This document shows positions 32,494-42,030 of a stretch of DNA of 64,000 nucleotides, piece after piece. The stretch comes from Flavihumibacter solisilvae (GTDB taxonomy: Bacteria; Bacteroidota; Bacteroidia; Chitinophagales; Chitinophagaceae), in contig NZ_JSVC01000001.1 of NCBI RefSeq assembly GCF_000814475.1, positions 1 through 64,000 on the forward strand. Reading direction: 5' to 3'. How positions within the stretch are numbered: position 1 is the first letter of the stretch; the number at the start of each line of letters is the position of its first letter. A program made the translations under genes and the position numbers. The notes under the pieces were generated by a model, which was given only the letters and a program-made list of their open reading frames with translations, did not search any database and was not told where the DNA came from.

Positions 32494-33474
32494 TTACTTC
32501 TCTTCGTAAGCGTCAAATTCAGCCAGGAAAGTAAAATCGTTACCGCCCCAGTTGCCTTCCAACGCAGTATAACGGAGGAACCTGCATTTTGTAATCGAAA
32601 ACGAATATGTCTGTTCGCTGTAGTTTTCGGGATCCATCGCCAGGTTATCGCCGAGAATTATCCAATCAGTACCATTCAGGCTTCCTTCCAGTTTAAACAA
32701 GGAACAGCCCCTGTCATCGTTCTGGCGCGTCGTTAAACCAACTTTGCTGATATAACGGGGTTCCTTCATATCCACTTTCAGCCAAAGGGGTAACGGTGGA
32801 TTGGCATTGGACCACTCACTATGCCAGAAACTTTCCACCTTTCCATCAATCGCGAACCGCGCAGCGCCATTGTCAGGCCCTTCACCTTCCAGTTCTTCAC
32901 TTTCGGCAGTTATATCCCATCCCGATTTGCTTAATTTAACTGTCTGGAGTTTACCTACCATGACATACACAGTTTTCAGGTCTTTATTGACGGCATAACC
33001 GGATGCATCCTTTATCCTTATTGCCATCATATACTCCTTTTCCCGGTCAAATTTCCCGGAATAATATTGAAATGTCATAAAGTCCAAAGATGTGGTCTGG
33101 CTGCGTGGTATGGTAAGTGTCCACTTGTCGATAGTATAAGCATCAGAGGGAAAGCTTTCATAAGCCGGCAATCCGGCAGCAAGGCGGACATTGTTGATAC
33201 TATCCAGCGCATGCAGGTCTTCTTCCAATTGAATAACGATATCTGTTCCTGGCAATCCCATCGCGCCATAATTCACGTTAATGACTTCTGAACTTGCCCC
33301 ATCAACGGGAGGAAATGTTTTCAGTTTTAAAATATGACCTTCCTTGAATGCCTGTTGAATATATACCAGTCCCTGATCCGCATCCATTTCCTTTTCAAAT
33401 TCCGGTGTTTTATTGCAGGAACCGATTAGCAATGTACCACACACGAAAAAGTATATTGATTTAAAGAATTTCAT
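32494..33474 (-). CDS. DUF1735 + discoidin (F5/8 type C) lipoprotein
   Basis: A 326-residue lipoprotein (MKFFKSIYFFVCGTLLIGSC lipobox). Residues 30-175 form a DUF1735/BACON-like beta domain (GTDIVIQLEEDLHAL; AYTIDKWTLTIPRSQT), and residues 185-326 a discoidin/F5-8 type C carbohydrate-binding domain (ARFAIDGKVESFWHSEW; PLPLWLKVDMKEPRYISKVGLTTRQ; CRFLRYTALEGNWGGNDFTFLAEFDAYE). Such proteins sit at the cell surface as extra glycan-binding subunits of SusCD systems. It is the last gene of locus 2, 30 bp after susD, and is followed by a strong terminator. Confidence 0.9.
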   Translation of the reverse strand: MKFFKSIYFFVCGTLLIGSCNKTPEFEKEMDADQGLVYIQQAFKEGHILKLKTFPPVDGASSEVINVNYGAMGLPGTDIVIQLEEDLHALDSINNVRLAAGLPAYESFPSDAYTIDKWTLTIPRSQTTSLDFMTFQYYSGKFDREKEYMMAIRIKDASGYAVNKDLKTVYVMVGKLQTVKLSKSGWDITAESEELEGEGPDNGAARFAIDGKVESFWHSEWSNANPPLPLWLKVDMKEPRYISKVGLTTRQNDDRGCSLFKLEGSLNGTDWIILGDNLAMDPENYSEQTYSFSITKCRFLRYTALEGNWGGNDFTFLAEFDAYEEK

Positions 33475-33504
33475 TTTAGATCCGTTTAAGCGTCAATAAA
33501 ATAG

Positions 33505-35379
33505 TTACCACATCGGGTTTTGTGTCAACTGCCGGTTTTTGTCAATTTCTGACTGTGGAATGGGCAGGAAATAATTCTTCATGTTGAACAGGCGTGTTTC
33601 GAAAACATAGTTTTCATTCCAGAATTCCTCGCCACTTTTTTGTATGTCAAAACCATGTTTGGGTCCGCCTTCCCTTTCGGCGTCCAGCCAACGTCGGTTA
33701 TCAAAATAGCGGTGCCCCTCAAAGGCCAGTTCCACCCGGCGTTCCCGGTGTATCAATTCCCTGAGCTTATTAACCGTGAGTGGTATACCTGCTGCCGCAT
33801 AGGCTGCTTTTACACCCGGGAGGCCCACTCGGCTTCTAACCTGGTCCCAGGCAAAAAACATATCACCATCGCCCAGGGGATCTATGCCTTTCGCCACATC
33901 GTCTTCAAACGCCGCCTCCATATAGTTCAACAACAATTCTGTATAGCGAAATATCGGGATGGCATTATCGCCCAGTGAATTGGAAGTAGCGGTGCGGGGC
34001 AACCATTTGATGGTTAACATCCCGGTAATGGTGTAGTCACGGCCCCTTTTGTTTGCGTACCCATCCTGGCCGTCATTCCAGGAGCGGAACCAGTTTTTAT
34101 TATCATCTGAATTGTTTGCCCACCGCGAGCCGGTAGATTCATTGGAGCCGGTAAGCATGGCATAAGAATACTGTCCGGGGAATAAAATATTCGAATAGAA
34201 GCGCGGATCCCTTTTCCGGAAACGGTTATAGATGCTGATGTTTTTATCATTCCAGGAGTATTCATAAAATCCTGTTGCATTTACCCAGTCGGCATCATCT
34301 TCCGGCAATAATCCTTTCGCGGTAAAATATTCGTTTGCATGTTCGAGAGTAGGACAAATTCCACTGTATCCGCCCCAGCTTAATGGCAATGCATGCTGGT
34401 TAAATTCCCATGGTGAAGGACTTTGGGCATAAAATATACATTCCCTGCTCGGCTCACCTCCACGCGGATAAGTAAATAAACGCTTATAGGCGTCAAGACC
34501 AATTACGGGTTCCGCCATCAAACCATAGTTTCCGGTTGCAGCAATTTCTATTGCTTCTTTGGCAGCCTGCCTGGCCTTCGCCCATTTTTCAACATCAACC
34601 GAGGCATTCAATAAATCCTGTCCATCGCTGCCATGGATCATCAATTCGGAGTATTGCCTGCCTGTTGCCGGGTTTGTTAACCCGTTATATAATGGACTGG
34701 CTGCGTATAACCATAAACGTGCTCTCAGGAATTTCGCAGCTGTTGCATTGGCTCTTCCTACCCGATCAGCGTAACTGAAGGTAATATCCAGTTTGCCGGC
34801 AGCTGATTCGCACAAACTATCAATATATGCTACTGCCCTGTTATAATCCGGACGTGGAATACCAGCCGCAATGGCTTCTGTGAGTTCAGGACCACTGTAG
34901 ATTTTTGTCATTATTGGCACAGGTCCATATTGTCTCAACAACAAAAAATTATAGTAGGCCAATAAAAACTCGGCTTCACCCTTCCACCAGTTTCTTTCCT
35001 GTTCCGAAAGCTTTTCATCCTTGCATTCATCAATCCTGCCCAGGAAATACAAGGCGGTTCTCACCTGCTTATACCATTCGGTCCATTTTTCATACACCTG
35101 GAAAGTCTGGCTGTAATTACCCATATCTAAACGGTAAGGATCGTAACTGCTCCAGATAAAATCCCCTTCGTCGCCACACATGCCAAGATTTCCACCGAAA
35201 AAATCGAGAGGATCAGGATTGGCGGAATAAATCTGGGTCAGTACTTTAACTACATCGTCTTTCGATTTAAACAGTGTAGGTTCATCGAGTTTTTCAGCAG
35301 GTACCTGGTCGAGATATTTTGTGCATGAACTGATGAGAAATACCAGCAGGCACAGTATGGTGATTTTATTTTTTTTCAT
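33505..35379 (-). CDS. SusD/RagB-family lipoprotein (locus 2)
   Basis: A 624-residue outer-membrane nutrient-binding lipoprotein, longer than the locus 1 protein. The N-terminus MKKNKITILCLLVFLISSCTKYL has a good lipobox with Cys near 19. Typical features are YLDQVPAEKLDEPTLF, WWKGEAEFLLAYYNFLLLRQYGPVP, a C-terminal ELIHRERRVELAFEGHRYFDNRRW and IPQSEIDKNRQLTQNPMW. These last motifs belong to the SusD clade that ends in NPG/NPMW. It pairs with the upstream SusC, whose gene ends 18 bp before it. The substrate is unknown. Confidence 0.94.
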   Translation of the reverse strand: MKKNKITILCLLVFLISSCTKYLDQVPAEKLDEPTLFKSKDDVVKVLTQIYSANPDPLDFFGGNLGMCGDEGDFIWSSYDPYRLDMGNYSQTFQVYEKWTEWYKQVRTALYFLGRIDECKDEKLSEQERNWWKGEAEFLLAYYNFLLLRQYGPVPIMTKIYSGPELTEAIAAGIPRPDYNRAVAYIDSLCESAAGKLDITFSYADRVGRANATAAKFLRARLWLYAASPLYNGLTNPATGRQYSELMIHGSDGQDLLNASVDVEKWAKARQAAKEAIEIAATGNYGLMAEPVIGLDAYKRLFTYPRGGEPSRECIFYAQSPSPWEFNQHALPLSWGGYSGICPTLEHANEYFTAKGLLPEDDADWVNATGFYEYSWNDKNISIYNRFRKRDPRFYSNILFPGQYSYAMLTGSNESTGSRWANNSDDNKNWFRSWNDGQDGYANKRGRDYTITGMLTIKWLPRTATSNSLGDNAIPIFRYTELLLNYMEAAFEDDVAKGIDPLGDGDMFFAWDQVRSRVGLPGVKAAYAAAGIPLTVNKLRELIHRERRVELAFEGHRYFDNRRWLDAEREGGPKHGFDIQKSGEEFWNENYVFETRLFNMKNYFLPIPQSEIDKNRQLTQNPMW

Positions 35380-35397
35380 AATGCTCAGCTTAATCGT

Positions 35398-38300
35398 TTA
35401 GAATTTAATATCCAGGCCAACATTCAGCACCTTCTGTACGGGATAATACATACCCGTTGAATTTTTGGATTCGGGATCCCACCATTTGAAAGAAGAAATG
35501 GTAAAGAGATTGAGGCCACTGCAATAAACCCGGAAAGATTTCATCCATTTTGAATTGTTAAAGAACCGGTTGGAAAGGGAATAGCCTATTTCTAATTGTT
35601 TGAGCCTGGCATAACTTCCGTTCTCCAGCCAGTGCGTCGATGCGACATAATTGTTATCCTGGCTACCCACACCCAACCGTGGAAATGTAGCGTGTATGTT
35701 CTGGTTTTCCTTTGTCCACCTGTCTTCCATAATGGTCAACACACCACTGCTTTTATCCACTTCAGCAAAAGGTTTTGGGTTAGCTATGAAAGACACCCTG
35801 GCAGCGCCCTGCAGTAAAAAAGAAAGGTCAAAGTTTTTATAAACGATTGAAGCGCCAAAACCAAATGTGAGCTCGGGGATGGTGGGATTACCGATAAATA
35901 CGCGGTCGAACTGGTCAATTTTTCCATCGCCGTTGATGTCTTTATATTTTATATCTCCCGGCCTCGTCGCCCCTAATATATTCTGATCGGGACTTTTCAA
36001 TATTTCAGTTGAATCTGTGAAGAGGCCTTGAGCCACATAACCTAAGGTCCTGCCAAAGGGCTGCCCGATGTTGGACTGGTAGGCATACTTAGGAGTGATA
36101 TCACCAGTAGCCAGGATCTTGTTCCTCCCGTAATAGAATGTGCCTTTGAACGTAATGTTTAGGTTCTTTGCGAATTGCTGTTGGTATTCAAGGAAGCCAT
36201 CCACCCCTTTGTTTTCCATGGCACCTGCATTGGCACTGGGGATAGAACTGAAGCCGTAAATATCAGGCACATTATTTAAGGGTACCCAGATGTTGGTTCT
36301 TTTTTCATAAAACAGGTCGGCATTCAGGCGAAAATGTTTCAGGAAATTCACTTCAAGACCGAGGTCTGATTTTTTGGCAATTTCCCATGTAGCATTTGGG
36401 TTGCCGTAATAGGTAATATTTATGCCGGCGCCTGAACCATAACCATAGCCATTATTTGACCCGAAGCCATAGTTAGTGGTGGTATTTTCAACACGGGTTA
36501 AATACGCAAACCTGTTATTGATAGCGTCATTACCCACTTTACCAGATGACAGCCTTATTTTCAGGAAGTCTACAGCACCTAGCAAAGGCCTGAAAAATTT
36601 TTCTTTAGACAACACCCAGCCGATTGCATAAGAAGGAAAGAAGCCCATCCTGCTTCCCTCGGCATAATTCTCTGACCCGTTATAGCCGAAATTGAATTCA
36701 ACAAAATACCTGTCACTGAATCCATAGGTTGCCCGGCCGGTTAGTCCCTGCCTGCGTTGGGGAATTGAACCAAATAAACTTTCATCAGAAGGATCGAGAT
36801 AATCGTTCCGGTTGAACAACAGCAAACCTCCAACAGTATGTTTCGAAAATGTGCGGTTATAATTGAGCGATAGCTCAGTATACATGTTCCTGTTATTACC
36901 TTTTTCTCCTTCCCGCGTTAAATAACTGGTATAACCGGAATTGCCTGGGTCCTGGTCTTCATAACGGTAATTACCTTCAGCATCCATAAGAATATAGTTG
37001 CCCTTGGCATCGCGGTCCGGTTCTCCGTCGCCGTCAAGGTCCTGGGGAACGATCAGGTACTTTCTCGGGTTCATTGATCTTCTTAAAACAGAAGACGTAT
37101 ACGTATCGAAGGAGAAATTGAATCTTGCCGACAGTCCGTTGGTAATAAAATTCAAATGCTGGTTAACGATAAAGTTAGATTGCAACCTGGAGTAATACTC
37201 TGTCGTGTATCCGGAATGAGCCAGCATCTGCCAGGGATTATTCACGCCCTTGCGACCAGGTATTTTTGTTTTATCGGGATAAGCCACCGGAAACCATGTA
37301 GGCGCTGCCCTTCGCATGGCATCAAAAATGGCCTGTGTTCCATTACCGGGATAATTCCTGTTTTCAAGGGATCCGGCAAGTGTTAATCCTAACACAGTCG
37401 ACGAAGTAACATTTACATCTACATTGGATCGGAAATTATAACGCTTCAGGTTGATATTATTATTGTAGCTATTTTCCCTGGCTCCCTTAAACATGCCGTT
37501 CTGGTTTAAAAAAGCTGCCGAAACAAAATATCGGGTCTTATCGTTTCCTCCCGAAATGTTCATGGTTGCGTGTTGTGAATTAGCCCATGGTTTCAACATG
37601 GCATTTGTCCAGTCAACATTGGGGTAATAATATGGATCAGCAACACCGCTTCGCGTGGAGTCAATCACACCCTGTGAAAAAATCGGCAGTCCGCCGGGCT
37701 TGTTTGTTTCCGCCTCATTCATCATTTCCATGTAAGTAGGGCCATCAACCATTTTTGCCAGCTTCGAGTTTTTGGAGAAGCTTGTTTCGATGCTGAAGTT
37801 GATCTGCGGTTTGCCAGCCGTTCCTCTTTTAGTGGTAATAATAACAACGCCGTTGGCACCCCGCACACCATATACCGCGGTTGCAGTTGCATCTTTCAAA
37901 ATGGCAAAGTCAGCGATCTCATCCGGGTCAATCATATCTATGCTCCGTTCAACACCGTCTACCAGGATCAGGGGCCGTTGGTTACCGGTAAACGTATTGA
38001 TACCGCGGATCCAGAATTCAGCTCCGTCGTAGCCGGGTTCGCCGGTTCCCTGGACGGCAATAACTCCCGCCAAACGACCGGCAAGAGACGTACTGATGGT
38101 ACGGGTGGGCACTTTAAGATCGGCAGGATTGACTTTATCAATGGAACCCACTACACTGATCTTCTTTTGTTTGCCGAATGCAACCACAACGGCACTTTCT
38201 TCAGCTTTGATTTTTTTGCGAAGGGTAATATTGATGACTGACTGTTTACCGATGTTTATTTCCTGGGATTCAAAACCGATGGAAGAAAATACCAACACTT

Positions 38301-38826
38301 TTTCCGGCTGATCGGGGATCTTAATACTGTATACACCGTTTGCATCGGAGGTTGTTCCAATGTCTGTGCCTTTCAGGAGAATGGAAACATCGGCTACTGG
38401 TTTTCCATCTTCATCGGTAACCCGGCCAATGACCGTAACCGGTGGTGAAGGAGGTGAGATGGGCGGCCGTTTTCGTTCTTCGGATTTGACAATGACAACT
38501 GTATTATCAATGATCCTGAAAGAAACAGGCAGGTCTTTGAAACAGATCTTCAGCACTTCTTCCACAGGCACATTTGCAACCCGGATATCAACATGACGTG
38601 CCTGCCTGAGCAGGTTGTTGTTATACACGAAGTTGAGTCCTCCCTGCCTGCGTATTTCAACGAATACTTTTTTGAGGGAGGCATCTTTTAAATCGAGTGT
38701 AATGTTTTGCGCTTTAATTCCGGCGTTTGCATGGAGTACCAGCGCCAGGATGAAAATGGCAGTTAATTTCATACGCAACCACGTTTTGGCTAATAAATCC
38801 CTTGAACCACAAAGAACATTTTGCAT
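35398..38826 (-). CDS. SusC/RagA TonB-dependent transporter with STN domain (locus 2)
   Basis: About 1142 residues. After a signal region (MKLTAIFILALVLHANAGIKAQ) come an STN domain (ITLDLKDASLKKVFVEIRRQ), a carboxypeptidase-like regulatory domain (IGRVTDEDGKPVADVSILLKG), plug motifs (RAIDMI-type RSIDMIDPDEIADFAILKDA; YGVRGANGVVIITTKRG) and a barrel ending KVLNVGLDIKF. The reading frame is open to an ATG at 38952, only 14 bp from fecR. I prefer the ATG at 38826 because it shortens an unlikely N-terminal extension; an ATG 20 codons further in, directly before MKLTAIF, is also possible. It is the transporter of a sigma-FecR-SusC-SusD-DUF1735 locus. Confidence 0.93.
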   Translation of the reverse strand: MQNVLCGSRDLLAKTWLRMKLTAIFILALVLHANAGIKAQNITLDLKDASLKKVFVEIRRQGGLNFVYNNNLLRQARHVDIRVANVPVEEVLKICFKDLPVSFRIIDNTVVIVKSEERKRPPISPPSPPVTVIGRVTDEDGKPVADVSILLKGTDIGTTSDANGVYSIKIPDQPEKVLVFSSIGFESQEINIGKQSVINITLRKKIKAEESAVVVAFGKQKKISVVGSIDKVNPADLKVPTRTISTSLAGRLAGVIAVQGTGEPGYDGAEFWIRGINTFTGNQRPLILVDGVERSIDMIDPDEIADFAILKDATATAVYGVRGANGVVIITTKRGTAGKPQINFSIETSFSKNSKLAKMVDGPTYMEMMNEAETNKPGGLPIFSQGVIDSTRSGVADPYYYPNVDWTNAMLKPWANSQHATMNISGGNDKTRYFVSAAFLNQNGMFKGARENSYNNNINLKRYNFRSNVDVNVTSSTVLGLTLAGSLENRNYPGNGTQAIFDAMRRAAPTWFPVAYPDKTKIPGRKGVNNPWQMLAHSGYTTEYYSRLQSNFIVNQHLNFITNGLSARFNFSFDTYTSSVLRRSMNPRKYLIVPQDLDGDGEPDRDAKGNYILMDAEGNYRYEDQDPGNSGYTSYLTREGEKGNNRNMYTELSLNYNRTFSKHTVGGLLLFNRNDYLDPSDESLFGSIPQRRQGLTGRATYGFSDRYFVEFNFGYNGSENYAEGSRMGFFPSYAIGWVLSKEKFFRPLLGAVDFLKIRLSSGKVGNDAINNRFAYLTRVENTTTNYGFGSNNGYGYGSGAGINITYYGNPNATWEIAKKSDLGLEVNFLKHFRLNADLFYEKRTNIWVPLNNVPDIYGFSSIPSANAGAMENKGVDGFLEYQQQFAKNLNITFKGTFYYGRNKILATGDITPKYAYQSNIGQPFGRTLGYVAQGLFTDSTEILKSPDQNILGATRPGDIKYKDINGDGKIDQFDRVFIGNPTIPELTFGFGASIVYKNFDLSFLLQGAARVSFIANPKPFAEVDKSSGVLTIMEDRWTKENQNIHATFPRLGVGSQDNNYVASTHWLENGSYARLKQLEIGYSLSNRFFNNSKWMKSFRVYCSGLNLFTISSFKWWDPESKNSTGMYYPVQKVLNVGLDIKF

Positions 38827-38965
38827 AGCTTTGTTTTGAATTTGGGTTAAACAATAAGCAGTCTTCCATCGATTGTATATAGAGTTGACCCAACCATTGC
38901 CGGGGAGTGCCGCGAACACTTCCCGGTTTCTGTTGAAGCAACCAGAAAACATCTATTTACGTAGT

Positions 38966-40138
38966 TTATTCCCTGACCTTATTACAGGTAATCTTTTTCC
39001 CCTCGACTATAAAATGTACTCCTCCGCTTAATTCAATGAACCGGAGCAATTTCGAAAGGGATACGTTTCTCGGGATGTCGATTGTGTACGTATCTGTTAT
39101 CTTACCATCAATCACTACGTCCACATCGTACCACCTGGCGATTTGCCGCATCAGGCTTTCGAGGCGGGCATTGTTAAATGAAAACCTTCCATTTTTCCAG
39201 GCCATCAAAGTTTCAGCATCTACATCATCGGTTATATCAATACCATCTTTTACCCGGGCCTGCTGGCCGGGTTTAATCGTAGCCTGCTCATTGTTTTTTG
39301 AAACAATTACACTGCCTTCCAAAAGCGTGGTATTTATGGATTCCTCGTCCGCATAGGCATTTACATTGAAGTGGGTACCTAATACTTTTACTTCAATACC
39401 ACTTGCGGTTACACGAAAGGGTTGTTGAGTATTCTTTGCGACTTCGAAGTAAACTTCACCGGTCATCTCCACTCTTCTTTCACTGCCACTGAAAACTGTA
39501 GGAAAACGCAGCGATGACGCAGCATTCAGCCAAACTTTTGTTCCATCCGGCAATATTACCTGGTACTGCCCCCCGCGTGGAGTGGATACAGTGTTGTAAA
39601 CCACTTTTCCCGTTTTATTTTCCGGGGCATAGGCAAGGTGATTGTTGTTTTGTTTTACAACTTTTGTATCGCCCTGGAGGATCAGTGTATCATTGATTTC
39701 ATCCAATACGATCGAACTGCCATCGCCCAAAGTCAATGTAGCTCTGTTGCCGTCAGGAAGGGTATCATTATTAAGGAATCGATCGATTTGTTTTGTTTGT
39801 ACTATTTCATTCCCGGATTGACGCTTGAAAAAAAGGTACGATGCAGTTCCAGCGAGCACTATTATTACTGAAGCAGCAGCCATCCACCAGGTTGGCCTAA
39901 ACCGGAATCTTTCACGTTCACCTGCCTTTTGAAGGATACCCTGGAAAAGAATATCAGCCCTGCTTTTGTCGCTTAGCCCTGCATAGGCATTTTCTTCCAG
40001 CGCACGATCAATAGCTTTTTGCAATGTCGCCTGGCTCTCTTCCCTGCGCAGGTATTCTTCCAACTGTTCCGTTTCACGCGCATCAAGAGTATTATCCAGG
40101 TAACCTTGCAACAACTCATTCAATTGCTTGTTGTTCAT
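38966..40138 (-). CDS. FecR-family anti-sigma factor (locus 2)
   Basis: A 390-residue protein: an N-terminal cytoplasmic sigma-binding part with helices like LDARETEQLEEYLRREES, a membrane helix at about 86-106 (WMAAASVIIVLAGTASYLFF), and a periplasmic FecR domain (TPRGGQYQVILPDGTKVWLNAASSL; GEVYFEVAKNTQQPFRV; VLGTHFNVNAY). A C-terminal DUF4974 module (FNNARLESLMRQIARWYDVDVVI) follows. It should couple the locus 2 SusC to the sigma factor encoded 67 bp upstream. Confidence 0.94.
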   Translation of the reverse strand: MNNKQLNELLQGYLDNTLDARETEQLEEYLRREESQATLQKAIDRALEENAYAGLSDKSRADILFQGILQKAGERERFRFRPTWWMAAASVIIVLAGTASYLFFKRQSGNEIVQTKQIDRFLNNDTLPDGNRATLTLGDGSSIVLDEINDTLILQGDTKVVKQNNNHLAYAPENKTGKVVYNTVSTPRGGQYQVILPDGTKVWLNAASSLRFPTVFSGSERRVEMTGEVYFEVAKNTQQPFRVTASGIEVKVLGTHFNVNAYADEESINTTLLEGSVIVSKNNEQATIKPGQQARVKDGIDITDDVDAETLMAWKNGRFSFNNARLESLMRQIARWYDVDVVIDGKITDTYTIDIPRNVSLSKLLRFIELSGGVHFIVEGKKITCNKVRE

Positions 40139-40205
40139 GCAAATCAGGTTTTAGGATCAGCATCACTGCCTTCCTTAGTAAAGACACAGAATTTATAAAG
40201 TGGTA

Positions 40206-40814
40206 TTAATGAGAACTAAAAAAAACTGAAGCGGCAAACAGCAGTGACAGGGTTTCGATCTCAGCATGCATCCGGAGAGAATTCCGGATCACTTGTAGAG
40301 CTTTATTCATATGGCTTTTCACAGTGTGCCGTGATATTTGAAGCAGTGTTGCTATTTCTTCCTGGCTTAGGCCCTGCTGGCGACTAAGGGTATAGATCCT
40401 GCGCTGTTGCGGCGGAAGCTGTTCCACAACTTTATTGACCAATCGCTCATAATCTTTTACCAGGACCCTATCGTCAGGAAGATTCGTAGTTTCCGGGATA
40501 CATTCCAGCGACCACATGGACAGAGGTTCTTCCATTATTTTTTTTCTCATCACATTATAGATGTGATTGCGGGCAACTATGAACAGGTATTGATCAAATC
40601 TTTCAATGGTGAGAAGCTTTTCCCGGTTCAGCCAGATCTTTAAAAAGACATCCTGTACAATCTCTTCCGCATTTGCATGCGACTTAGTGAAAGAAAAGGC
40701 CACTCCGTAAATATTATCCCAGTATCTGTCAAACAATTGCCTGAAGGCAGATTCATCTCCTTCAGCCACTTGTGACAACAGGGCAGCATCGTCTGGTAAA
40801 AGCAGAAAAGGCAA
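40206..40814 (-). CDS. ECF RNA polymerase sigma factor (locus 2)
   Basis: A 202-residue sigma-70 family protein of the Bacteroidota ECF type that pairs with FecR. Region 2 reads FRQLFDRYWDNIYGVAFSFTKSHANAEEIVQDVFLKIW, and region 4 reads LPPQQRRIYTLSRQQGLSQEEIATLLQISRHTVKSHMNKAL. A short C-terminal tail is hydrophobic (LSLLFAASVFF), common in this subgroup. Start is the ATG at 40814. The 142 bp upstream, before the GluQ-RS stop, contains no gene. Confidence 0.94.
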   Translation of the reverse strand: MPFLLLPDDAALLSQVAEGDESAFRQLFDRYWDNIYGVAFSFTKSHANAEEIVQDVFLKIWLNREKLLTIERFDQYLFIVARNHIYNVMRKKIMEEPLSMWSLECIPETTNLPDDRVLVKDYERLVNKVVEQLPPQQRRIYTLSRQQGLSQEEIATLLQISRHTVKSHMNKALQVIRNSLRMHAEIETLSLLFAASVFFSSH

Positions 40815-40956
40815 GTCTTAAGCAGTTGGTTATCGATAAAAATAAAAAATATTGCGTGACTATCACTATTTTAAGCAACCGATTGACTAACCCGATCCAG
40901 ACAGAAAGCCTTTTGCCATAGAGCTGCAAGCAAACAAGCAAACCTGATAAAGGCGG

Positions 40957-41832
40957 TTAGTAAACGGAAGGAGAAAGAACGTTGAATAATTGCTCCCAAT
41001 TGCATGGAGCACCCTCACAGTTCAGCATTTTGCCGAGCATTGTGTAAATACCGGCGGCGTTTTCCCCTTGCCCACGGAGATAGCGGATGGAAGTGGCGCC
41101 GGCCGTTTTGGAGAGTTTCTGTTTATCGGGGCCTGTCAACAGGGAATGGTGATAAAACCCTGTTTCCGTAAAATTGTTTCCCGGCAATAGTGAGGCCAGG
41201 TACACCTGTGCCAATGTTGACTCCCAAAGATCCTGTCCCCTGACAACCAGGTCAACACCAAAATAACTGTCATCAATAACCGAGCTAAGCTGGTAGGCAA
41301 CATTGCCATCTTTTTTGCGGATAATAAAATGCTGCATGGAATCGGGCAATGAGTAGCTGGAGGCGGTTCCGGGACAAGCTGTTATACTTACCGTTATAGA
41401 CTGGTCAGTTCTGAGACGCCAATTGAACGAATCAACTCCCAGTGACAGGTTCTTTTCAAGGCAGGCTCCGGGGTAATTTACAGAACGGGAGCAATTGCAT
41501 GCGAATACCTGTTTTACTGACCGTAGATATTGGAGGCCCTGTTCATATAAAGGTACCCGGTGCACCTGCGACCATGAGTTCGTATATTCTTCGTAATTAC
41601 GCGGACCTTCATCCCAGGGTATTCCCATGAATTCCAGCGTGTCGAAAATATCTTCCACATATTCCTTTCTGACCCTGGGTTGATCCAGGTCGTCTATACG
41701 GAGCAGGATGGAAGCCTTGTGTCTGCGCGCAAGTCCGGCGGTAATGGTAAATGAGAGCAGGTTGCCCAGGTGCAGGTAGCCGCTTGGAGTCGGAGCAATT
41801 CGGGTTTTATTAAATACAGGAACCTGGCTCAT
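40957..41832 (-). CDS. gluQ: Glutamyl-queuosine tRNA(Asp) synthetase-like protein
   Basis: A 291-residue truncated glutamyl-tRNA synthetase homologue made of the catalytic core without an anticodon-binding domain, which is the hallmark of GluQ-RS. The HIGH-like motif is APTPSGYLHLGN, the KMSKS-like motif is KQKLSKTAG, and the zinc-binding cysteines are CNCSRS and YPGAC. GluQ-RS attaches glutamate to the queuosine at position 34 of tRNA-Asp(GUC). That tRNA gene lies 74 bp away in divergent orientation. Fusion or truncation artefacts are not evident. Start is the ATG at 41832. A role as a discriminating GltX can be excluded by size. Confidence 0.85.
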   Translation of the reverse strand: MSQVPVFNKTRIAPTPSGYLHLGNLLSFTITAGLARRHKASILLRIDDLDQPRVRKEYVEDIFDTLEFMGIPWDEGPRNYEEYTNSWSQVHRVPLYEQGLQYLRSVKQVFACNCSRSVNYPGACLEKNLSLGVDSFNWRLRTDQSITVSITACPGTASSYSLPDSMQHFIIRKKDGNVAYQLSSVIDDSYFGVDLVVRGQDLWESTLAQVYLASLLPGNNFTETGFYHHSLLTGPDKQKLSKTAGATSIRYLRGQGENAAGIYTMLGKMLNCEGAPCNWEQLFNVLSPSVY

Positions 41833-41906
41833 TATCGAAATAGGCTTTGAAACTAAAATAAAAATCCGGATTTAGTTTTTATATTCGCGGCCCGGAAATC
41901 GGGAAT

Positions 41907-41980
41907 GGATCGGTAGTTCAGTTGGTTAGAATGCCGCCCTGTCACGGCGGAGGTCGCGGGTTCGAGTCCCGTCCGGTCCG
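41907..41980 (+). tRNA. tRNA-Asp (anticodon GUC)
   Basis: A full cloverleaf can be drawn. The acceptor stem GGATCGG pairs with CCGGTCC (one G-U pair) and the discriminator is G. The D-loop contains AGTTGGTTA. The anticodon stem is CCGCC/GGCGG with loop CTGTCAC (anticodon GTC). The T-arm GCGGG-TTCGAGT-CCCGT is regular. The 3' CCA is not encoded. The tRNA carries G34, the site of queuosine modification. Confidence 0.97.
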
Positions 41981-41994
41981 CAGAGTAACCACGG

Positions 41995-42030
41995 AAAAGC
42001 TTGTAAAATGTAGATTTTACAGGCTTTTTT
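41995..42030 (+). terminator. Rho-independent terminator of tRNA-Asp
   Basis: A 14-bp stem, AAAAGCTTGTAAAA with TTTTACAGGCTTTT (one G-U pair), with loop TGTAGA, runs into TTTTTT. It starts 15 bp after the tRNA. Confidence 0.85.
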
